From: Oscillospiraceae bacterium
GTDB taxonomy: Bacteria; Bacillota; Clostridia; Oscillospirales; Oscillospiraceae
Length of the DNA stretch: 54,786 nt
Direction of reading: 5' to 3'
Assembly (NCBI GenBank): GCA_902761055.1
Contig: CACWIS010000011.1
Coordinates: 1 to 54,786 of the forward strand
Shown here piece by piece: positions 49,621 through 54,786 of the stretch. Position numbers and translations under genes: made by a program. The notes below the pieces were generated by a model. That model had not been told where the DNA came from and ran no database searches. It saw only the letters and a program-made list of their open reading frames with translations. The stretch's first letter is position 1; each line of letters starts with the position of its first letter.

Positions 49621-50636
49621 GCGGCGCCATTCTGACCATCGGCGGTCTGACGCTCTACAAGAGCGCGCTCGTCATCGCCCTCGGCGCGGCGGCCTGCTTC
49701 TGTCTCGGCTTCGCGCTCTACTCCGCGCACGGCGGCTTCAGGCCCGCCTTCTGGCTCTTCGCCTTCTGCGATCTCGTGCTCTCGATCCTCTTCACGCGCT
49801 TTCTGCATTTCTACTGCCACGCCGAGCAGTATCCCTCCTTCTGGCGCGCGATGACGGACTACTCCGTCGGCGGCTACGTGCTCGCGGGGCTCGTACCCGC
49901 CGCGCTCGCGGCGGGCGGGATCGTGAAAGCCGCGGGCCTGACGCGGAACACCGCCCGGCTCTTCGACTGCTTCGCGCCCGGCGCCGCGCTCGCCGTCGCG
50001 CTGATCCGGCTCAGCGCCCTGTTCAACAGCACCTGCCGCGGCAAGATCGTCGTGCACACGCCGATCCTGCAGCATCTGCCGCTGGCCTCGGCGGTGAGCT
50101 CCTCCTCCGGCGCGGCGGAATACCGCTTCGCGACTTTCTTCGTCGAGTTCCTGCTGATGTGCGGCGTGTTCCTGCTCGTGCTCCGCTTCTTCTACACGCG
50201 GCGGCGCCGCGCGATGAAGGCCGACCAGCCCCGCGACGGCAACACCGCGCTCTATGCGCTGCTGCTCTTCGGCGCTGCGGAGCTCATCATGGACAGCACG
50301 CGCTACGATTCGAGCTTCATGCAGTTCAACGGCTTCGTCAGCATCGGCCAGATGGCGGCCGCCTTCTGCATCCTCGCCGTGCTGATCGTCTGGTCCGTCC
50401 GCTCGATCCGGGCCAACGGCCGCGGCCCCTTCCACTGGAAGATCTGGGGCCTGTGGTTCCTCGCGCTGGCCGTAACGGGCTTTTCGGAATACTTCGTCCA
50501 GCGCTTCGGCAACCTCTACCTCGTCTGCTATCCCGTCATGGCCGCGGGCTGCTTCTTCCTGGTCCGGCTGACCTGCCGGATGTATGAGAGCATCTGCGCG
50601 AAAAAGAAAAAGGCGAAAGGAGGGAGCGCGGCATGA
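49617..50636 (+). CDS. Lgt-like seven-span membrane protein (prolipoprotein diacylglyceryltransferase-like)
   Basis: 339 residues with about seven spans. The fifth-helix segment [27 protein letters not shown] echoes the Lgt APGLALGQAIGRWGNFFN region, but the canonical RHPSQLYE-type end is missing, so it is a diverged relative rather than housekeeping Lgt. The Cys-terminated loop and Arg-rich end are unusual. Translation is coupled on both sides (ATGA with the NAGPA and lyxose isomerase genes). Function is unknown. Confidence 0.6.
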   Translation: MSGAILTIGGLTLYKSALVIALGAAACFCLGFALYSAHGGFRPAFWLFAFCDLVLSILFTRFLHFYCHAEQYPSFWRAMTDYSVGGYVLAGLVPAALAAGGIVKAAGLTRNTARLFDCFAPGAALAVALIRLSALFNSTCRGKIVVHTPILQHLPLASAVSSSSGAAEYRFATFFVEFLLMCGVFLLVLRFFYTRRRRAMKADQPRDGNTALYALLLFGAAELIMDSTRYDSSFMQFNGFVSIGQMAAAFCILAVLIVWSVRSIRANGRGPFHWKIWGLWFLALAVTGFSEYFVQRFGNLYLVCYPVMAAGCFFLVRLTCRMYESICAKKKKAKGGSAA

Positions 50637-51322
50637 AACGCTCCGAGATCAACCGCGCGCTGCGCGAGCTGGAGGCGGCCTGCCGCCGCGAGCACTGCTA
50701 TCTGCCGCCCTTCTGTGATTTCACGCCCGAGGAATGGCGGAGCAAGGGCCACGAATACGACGAGGTCCGGGACTGCATGCTCGGCTGGGACATCACCGAC
50801 TACGGCATGGGCGACTTCGAGCGCTTCGGTTTTTCGCTCATCACGATCCGCAACGGAAACCGCGCGGCGGCGGAGAAGTATCCCAAGGTCTACGCCGAAA
50901 AGCTACTGTATCTCAAGGAGGGACAGTACGCCCCCAACCACTTCCACTGGTACAAGACCGAGGACATCATCAACCGCGGCGGCGGCAACGTGCTCATCCG
51001 CGTGTACAACTCCCTGCCGGACGAGGAGATCGACCGCGTCTCGGACGTGACCGTACACACCGACGGCCGCAGCTATACCGTCCCGGCCGGCACGCAGATC
51101 CGTCTGCGCCCCGGCGAGAGCATCTTCATCCCGCAGCGCCTCTACCACGACTTTTCCGTGGAGGCGGGCACGGGCGCGGTGCTGCTCGGCGAGGTCAGCC
51201 AGTGCAACGACGACAACACCGACAACCGCTTCAATCCGCCCGTCGGCCGCTTCCCGGCCATCGAGGAGGACGAGCCGCCCTACCGGCTGCTGTGCAACGA
51301 GTATCCCCCCGCAGCGGAATAA
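50633..51322 (+). CDS. D-lyxose/D-mannose isomerase-type cupin (YdaE family)
   Basis: 229 residues, the size of the lyxose-isomerase cupin. Metal-binding His and Glu are seen in PNHFHWYKTEDIINRGGG (His-x-His-x4-Glu pattern) and IPQRLYHDFSVE. It interconverts lyxose and xylulose, or mannose and fructose. Cytosolic. A GGAGGGAGCGCGGC site and the ATGA overlap link it to the Lgt-like gene. Its link with three exported or membrane proteins is not explained by known pathways. Confidence 0.88.
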   Translation: MKRSEINRALRELEAACRREHCYLPPFCDFTPEEWRSKGHEYDEVRDCMLGWDITDYGMGDFERFGFSLITIRNGNRAAAEKYPKVYAEKLLYLKEGQYAPNHFHWYKTEDIINRGGGNVLIRVYNSLPDEEIDRVSDVTVHTDGRSYTVPAGTQIRLRPGESIFIPQRLYHDFSVEAGTGAVLLGEVSQCNDDNTDNRFNPPVGRFPAIEEDEPPYRLLCNEYPPAAE

Positions 51323-51333
51323 GCGCGCAAAAC

Positions 51334-51373
51334 GAAAGCAGGCCCCGGGTCGTTTGACCCGGGGCCTGCTTTC
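51334..51373. terminator. Terminator of the beta-lactamase-like/NAGPA/Lgt-like/cupin operon
   Basis: An 18-bp perfect stem, GAAAGCAGGCCCCGGGTC with its complement, loop GTTT. T-runs are short (TTTCC). It probably serves both strands since the DUF1934 gene ends 50 nt away. Confidence 0.8.
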
Positions 51374-51423
51374 CGCTGTATAAAAGTCCTTTCCGCATAC
51401 CGGACGGCGGACGGTCCGCGCCC

Positions 51424-51843
51424 CTACTGCTCCCGCACCTGCAGGCAGAAGCGGTTGCGCTCGACCACGGCGTGCTCGACGTCGATCACGTAGTCGATGA
51501 CCATGCTGCCGCCGTGGGGACTGAAGTCGTGGCGGATGCGCTGGGTGTTCATGCCCAGCGTCGCCATGCCGAAGGGCGTCTCGTACTGAAAGCTGTTCTT
51601 CTCGCCGCGGCGGAAGACCATGCGGCTGGTGACGCCGCCCGTGCGGTCGACGATGACCTCGTCGGGCCGGATCTCGAGACTGGTGCGCGTCCCGGGCAGG
51701 CCGGTGACCTCGCTCTCCATATAGCTCAGATACCCGGTCCCGTTCTCGAAGCTGTACAGCCCGTCGGTCGTGAACTCGATACGGTCCTCCTCGCCGTCTC
51801 CGTCGCGGTGGATGCTGTTGATGCAGATGACCACGTCCTTCAT
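51424..51843 (-). CDS. DUF1934 family protein (YwiB-like)
   Basis: 139 residues of the lipocalin-like DUF1934: MKDVVICINSIHRDGDGEEDRIEFTTDGLY and the end MVIDYVIDVEHAVVERNRFCLQV. Role unknown; often beside cell-wall or arginyl-tRNA genes in Firmicutes. Begins 4 nt after murI and presumably shares its transcript. Confidence 0.88.
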   Translation of the reverse strand: MKDVVICINSIHRDGDGEEDRIEFTTDGLYSFENGTGYLSYMESEVTGLPGTRTSLEIRPDEVIVDRTGGVTSRMVFRRGEKNSFQYETPFGMATLGMNTQRIRHDFSPHGGSMVIDYVIDVEHAVVERNRFCLQVREQ

Positions 51844-51847
51844 CGTC

Positions 51848-52648
51848 TCACACCTCCATTTCCGGCACGTGCAGCACCTCTCCGCGCAGCTCGCGCCCGA
51901 GAAAGACGCTTGAGAGCGCGCGGAAGGCCTCGGCGCTGCCGGAGGTCAGATAGAGCTCCTCGCCCGCGCCGCCGGCAAGGCCGCCGGAGAGCAGCCAGTC
52001 CGCCAGCTCGCGCGCCGCGCACTGCGCGGCTTCGACGAGCAGCACCTCCTCGCCGAGGAAGCGGCGGATCGCCTCTCCGATCAGGCCGTAGTGCGTGCAG
52101 CCCAGGATCAGCGTCGCGGCGCCCGCGTCGCGGATCGGCGCGAGGTATTCCGCCACGGCGCTCTGCAGCGCCTCGTCCCCGGGGTCGAAGCGCCCGCTCT
52201 CGATGAGCGGGACGAAGGCCGGGCAGGCGACGGCACAGATCTCCGTGCCGGGGCAGGCCGCGGCGAGCGCCTTCTGGAAGGCGCCGCTCTCGATGCAGGC
52301 GGCCGTGGCGATCACGCCCACGGGCTTCCCCGCGTGCTTTGCGGTCTCCCGGACGGTGGACTCGAGCACGTTGAAGGTCTTGACCGGGTAGGCGCCCAGC
52401 ACGTCCGGCGCGGTGCTCGACACCGTGCCGCAGGCCGCGAGGATGCACTTCACGCCCTGCGCGGCGACAAAGTCCAGATCCTGCCGCGCCATGCGCCGCA
52501 GCATCCCGGCCGGACGCGCGCCGTAGGGCATGCGCGCCGTGTCGCCGAAGTATATGATGTTTTCATCCGGCAGCATTTTCTGCAGCGCCCGGACGGCGGT
52601 GAGCCCGCCGAGCCCGGAGTCGAAAAAGCCGATCGCTCTGTTGTCCAT
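51848..52648 (-). CDS. murI: Glutamate racemase
   Basis: 266 residues; makes D-glutamate for peptidoglycan. Signatures: GFFDSGLGGLTAVRALQ, ENIIYFGDTARMPYG and the second catalytic Cys in LGCTHYGLI (Cys184). The first catalytic block is AACGTVSS (Cys73-Gly-Thr), whereas the usual is CNTAS. Start at MDNRAIGFF with GCGGAGTATCAC upstream; an earlier ATG adds 26 unconserved residues. Confidence 0.94.
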   Translation of the reverse strand: MDNRAIGFFDSGLGGLTAVRALQKMLPDENIIYFGDTARMPYGARPAGMLRRMARQDLDFVAAQGVKCILAACGTVSSTAPDVLGAYPVKTFNVLESTVRETAKHAGKPVGVIATAACIESGAFQKALAAACPGTEICAVACPAFVPLIESGRFDPGDEALQSAVAEYLAPIRDAGAATLILGCTHYGLIGEAIRRFLGEEVLLVEAAQCAARELADWLLSGGLAGGAGEELYLTSGSAEAFRALSSVFLGRELRGEVLHVPEMEV

Positions 52649-52683
52649 GTGATACTCCGCTGTTAGAATCCGACTGGTACAAT

Positions 52684-52712
52684 AATATACCGCACTTCGC
52701 CCTTTATGACAA
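52684..52712 (-). promoter_or_regulatory. murI promoter
   Basis: Minus-strand TTGTCA (52707-52712), 17-bp spacer, TATATT (52684-52689), 35 nt before the start. Confidence 0.75.
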
Positions 52713-52756
52713 GCCCAAAATCGCATCGGCGCGCGCGGCGGCGCAGACGGGCCTCA

Positions 52757-52800
52757 AACGGACGCGGCGGCAGGGGTGTTACCCTGCCGCCGCGTCTGTT
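52757..52800. terminator. Hairpin after the 72-aa gene
   Basis: A 15-bp perfect GC stem, GACGCGGCGGCAGGG with its complement, extended by AACG/TGTT (one G-U), with a 6-nt loop. It is just past the stop on the minus strand; the T-run is weak (GTTTGAG). Confidence 0.7.
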
Positions 52801-52816
52801 CGCCCGCAAAGGCCGC

Positions 52817-53035
52817 TTACTTTTTGAGGATCTCGTTGACCTTCTCTTCGATCTTCCTGGCGACGTCCAGGGGGACGATGCCGCCCTTGACGACCTTGTC
52901 GAAGATCTCGCCGCAGCTCTTTTTATTGAAGAGCTTGATGGGGTACTTGAGCAGCTGGGGAGCGTGCTCCTTGATGACGGCCGCGGTCTTTTCGTTGTCG
53001 AAAAGCTCCTTGACGCTGAGACTTCTGAAATCCAT
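52817..53035 (-). CDS. Small conserved-looking protein of unknown function
   Basis: 72 residues, MDFRSLSVKELFDNEKTAAVI at the start and IVPLDVARKIEEKVNEILKK at the end; basic, predominantly helical, no membrane span or Cys pair. ATG has TAAGGAAGGAGCTTCGCC upstream, a good site, and codon use matches the neighbours, so it is likely a real gene. Its own promoter may lie in the 81-nt gap behind dnaJ (minus). I do not recognise a family. Confidence 0.7.
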   Translation of the reverse strand: MDFRSLSVKELFDNEKTAAVIKEHAPQLLKYPIKLFNKKSCGEIFDKVVKGGIVPLDVARKIEEKVNEILKK

Positions 53036-53116
53036 GGCGAAGCTCCTTCCTTAAGATGCTTTTATTATACCGCTCCGGCGCGGGGATGCAATTCCTTTTT
53101 GTAAACTTTTCCGGCC

Positions 53117-54250
53117 TTACTTTTTCTTTCTTCCGAAGATGCCGCCGGAGGCGGCCGCGCCGTCGAGCTCGCCCATCGAGGCGGCGAACTGGCGCAGCAG
53201 CTCCTTCTGCGAGCCGGTGAGGTTCTTCGGCACGCGGATGTTCACCGTGACGAACTGGTCGCCGCGGCCGCTGCCGCGCAGATAGGGGATGCCCTTGCCG
53301 CGCATGCGGAAGGTCGCCCCGGGCTGGGTCCCCTCGGGGATCGTCAGCTTGACGCTGCCGTCGAGCGTGGGGACCTCGATCTCCGCGCCGAGCGTCGCCT
53401 GCGCGTAAGTAATGTCCTGCATCAGCAGCACGGAGTTCCCCTCGCGCTCGAAGCGGGCGTGCGGACGCACGATCACGCCGACGAGCAGATCGCCCGCCGG
53501 ACCGCCGTTCACGCCCTCGTTGCCCTGGCCGTGCAGGGAGATGGCCTGGCCGTCGTCGATGCCCGCGGGGATGTTCACGCTGATTTTGTGCTGGCGGCGG
53601 ACGCTGCCCATCCCGCGGCAGGTCTTGCAGGGCTGGTGGATGATCTTGCCCGTGCCGCGGCACTTCTGGCACGGACCCATGGACTGGGCCATGCCGAAGG
53701 GCGTGCGCTGTGTCGTGCGGACCGTGCCCGTGCCCTTGCAGTCGGGGCAGATCTCCGGCGTCGTGCCGGGGGCGCAGCCCGTACCCTTGCAGTCCGCGCA
53801 CTTCTCGACGCGGCCGACGTTGACCTCCTTCTTGCAGCCGAAGGCCGCCTCCTCGAAGGAGATATTCACGCTCGCGCGCAGGTTGTCGCCGCGGCGCGGC
53901 GCGTTCGGATTGCTCCGCGTGCCGCCGCCGAAGCCGCCGCCGAAGAAGCTCGAGAAAATGTCGCCCAGATCCCCGAAATCGCCGAAGCCGCCGAAGCCGC
54001 CGGCCCCGAAGCCGGCGTTCGGATCGAAGGCCGCATGGCCGTACTGGTCGTACTTGGCGCGCTTGTCGTCGTCGGAGAGGATCTCGTAGGCCTCGTTGAT
54101 CTCCTTGAAGCGCTCCTCGCAGGCCTTGTCGCCCGGATGCAGATCGGGATGGTTCTCCTTGGCGAGCTTTCGATATGCTTTTTTGATCTCCTCGGCGCTC
54201 GCGCCCTTCTGCAGGCCGAGCACCTCGTAGTAATCGCGTTTTTCAGCCAT
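53117..54250 (-). CDS. dnaJ: Chaperone DnaJ (Hsp40)
   Basis: 377 residues, full-length type-I DnaJ. J domain with HPD in [10 protein letters not shown], a Gly/Phe-rich segment, and four CxxCxGxG zinc motifs ([32 protein letters not shown]). It stimulates DnaK ATPase and delivers unfolded protein. Starts at MAEKRDYYE with GAGGACGTT upstream, six codons downstream of another ATG. Follows dnaK on the minus strand with 80 nt between. Confidence 0.97.
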   Translation of the reverse strand: MAEKRDYYEVLGLQKGASAEEIKKAYRKLAKENHPDLHPGDKACEERFKEINEAYEILSDDDKRAKYDQYGHAAFDPNAGFGAGGFGGFGDFGDLGDIFSSFFGGGFGGGTRSNPNAPRRGDNLRASVNISFEEAAFGCKKEVNVGRVEKCADCKGTGCAPGTTPEICPDCKGTGTVRTTQRTPFGMAQSMGPCQKCRGTGKIIHQPCKTCRGMGSVRRQHKISVNIPAGIDDGQAISLHGQGNEGVNGGPAGDLLVGVIVRPHARFEREGNSVLLMQDITYAQATLGAEIEVPTLDGSVKLTIPEGTQPGATFRMRGKGIPYLRGSGRGDQFVTVNIRVPKNLTGSQKELLRQFAASMGELDGAAASGGIFGRKKK

Positions 54251-54268
54251 AACGTCCTCACAGACCAT

Positions 54269-54295
54269 TGAGGCGGAGAAGGATTCTCCGCCTCA
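54269..54295. other. Hairpin between dnaK and dnaJ
   Basis: Stem TGAGGCGGAGAA with TTCTCCGCCTCA, loop GGA. In the direction of transcription (minus) there is no T-run, so it is not a clear terminator; a poly-T lies only on the plus strand. May affect mRNA processing or stability between the two genes. Confidence 0.45.
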
Positions 54296-54330
54296 CGGCG
54301 TTTTTTTATGATCGGGTTTTCCGGTTTCTC

Positions 54331-54786
54331 TCAGTGCTTGTCGTCGTCGACGACGGTGTAGTCGGCGTCGTAGTAGTCCTGGCCGCCGCCCTGGGGACCG
54401 CCCTGCTGGCCCGGGTCATAGCCCGCGCCGGGGCCGCCCTGCGGATTGGCCGCCTGGTACATCTTCTCGCTGACCTTGTAGAAGGCCTGCGTCAGCTCCT
54501 CGGTGGCGTGCTTGATGGCGGCGCTGTCGGTGCCGCGCAGTGCGTCCTTGAGAGTCTGGAGCTTGCTCTCGACCTCGCCCTTGTCGGCCGGATCGAGCTT
54601 GTCGCCCATCTCCGCGAGGGTCTTCTCGGTCTGGTAGACCATCTGATCGCCGGCGTTGCGGGTATCGACCTCTTCCTTGCGCCGGGCGTCCTCGGCGGCG
54701 TACATCTCGGCCTCCTTGACGGCCTTGTCGATGTCCTCCTTGGACATGTTGGACGAGGAGGTGATCGTGATGTGCTGCTCCTTGCC
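54331..54786 (-). CDS. dnaK: Chaperone DnaK (Hsp70), C-terminal part
   Basis: The last ~151 residues of DnaK; the N-terminal ATPase and substrate-binding parts lie beyond the right edge. Visible are KEQHITITSSSNMSKEDIDKAVKEAE, the helical lid sequence and a Gly/Gln-rich C-terminus with the typical DYTVVDDDKH end (EEVD-like acidic tail). Followed by dnaJ, the usual order. Confidence 0.96.
   Translation of the reverse strand, partial: GKEQHITITSSSNMSKEDIDKAVKEAEMYAAEDARRKEEVDTRNAGDQMVYQTEKTLAEMGDKLDPADKGEVESKLQTLKDALRGTDSAAIKHATEELTQAFYKVSEKMYQAANPQGGPGAGYDPGQQGGPQGGGQDYYDADYTVVDDDKH

Noticed and set aside
53036-53116. CIRCE heat-shock operator near dnaJ/htpG
   Set aside because: No TTAGCACTC-N9-GAGTGCTAA match at 53036-53116, 54251-54330 or 35453-35540. 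The normal place, upstream of hrcA/grpE/dnaK, lies outside the window.
54269-54295. Intrinsic terminator between dnaK and dnaJ
   Set aside because: On the transcribed strand no T-run follows the stem; listed as a hairpin only.

Overview
The window is a gene-dense, GC-rich piece of a Gram-positive Clostridia-type chromosome, most likely a gut Oscillospirales/Ruminococcaceae-like bacterium. The evidence is the S10 ribosomal operon order, a YlmC/YmxH-type sporulation-family gene, VanW, TrkAH, a T-box leader, a cobalamin riboswitch feeding an ECF-type S component, and dnaK-dnaJ. No IS element, prophage or CRISPR array is visible.

Layout. 1-5076 (minus): S10 operon rpsJ-rplC-rplD-rplW-rplB-rpsS-rplV-rpsC-rplP (rplP cut by the window edge), with a strong promoter, a ~320-nt leader containing an intrinsic-terminator-like hairpin, and an unusual 184-nt structured gap between rpsJ and rplC. 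5364-6281: degV. 6287-12133 (minus): secA, pgeF, an oligopeptide-type binding lipoprotein, cdd and a LysR-type HTH-only protein. 12299-16444 (plus): acyltransferase with zinc ribbon, DUF1846 protein, AAA+ ATPase. 16523-22240 (minus): MarR regulator, MBOAT acyltransferase, DHHW protein, MFS transporter, GDPD. 22375-24311: rpsB-tsf. 24316-28032 (minus): YlmC-type protein, a cluster of related hairpins, a NERD nuclease-like gene of lower GC, and two overlapping CobW-type GTPases, one with a huge His-rich loop. 28204-33470: metG, vanW-type gene, hemW. 33542-38407: htpG, trkA-trkH. 38553-40756: DUF2461, a gene fragment, an acyltransferase, a 48-bp tandem repeat and tRNA-Leu(UAA). 40872-42748: a Trp T-box and trpB-like gene. 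42750-43973 (minus): cobalamin riboswitch with DUF4430 protein and ECF S component. 44052-45826: AbrB-type regulator with an ABC transporter. 45850-51373 (plus): HAD phosphatase, then a tightly overlapped set of beta-lactamase-like protein, NAGPA-type protein, Lgt-like membrane protein and lyxose-isomerase-type cupin. 51424-54786 (minus): DUF1934, murI, small ORF, dnaJ, dnaK (cut by the edge).

Three normally essential genes (rplV, rplB, secA) carry short frame-breaking changes within 10 kb. Read together they look more like assembly or sequencing errors than real lesions, but this cannot be decided from the sequence alone.

The best candidates for something undescribed are the structured leaders of the S10 operon, the beta-lactamase-like/NAGPA/Lgt-like/cupin operon, the acyltransferase-DUF1846-AAA operon, the CobW pair with a CobW-DUF1980 fusion, and the riboswitch-controlled DUF4430/ECF-S pair. 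Functions of domain-of-unknown-function genes are from recall of family signatures, without database searches.
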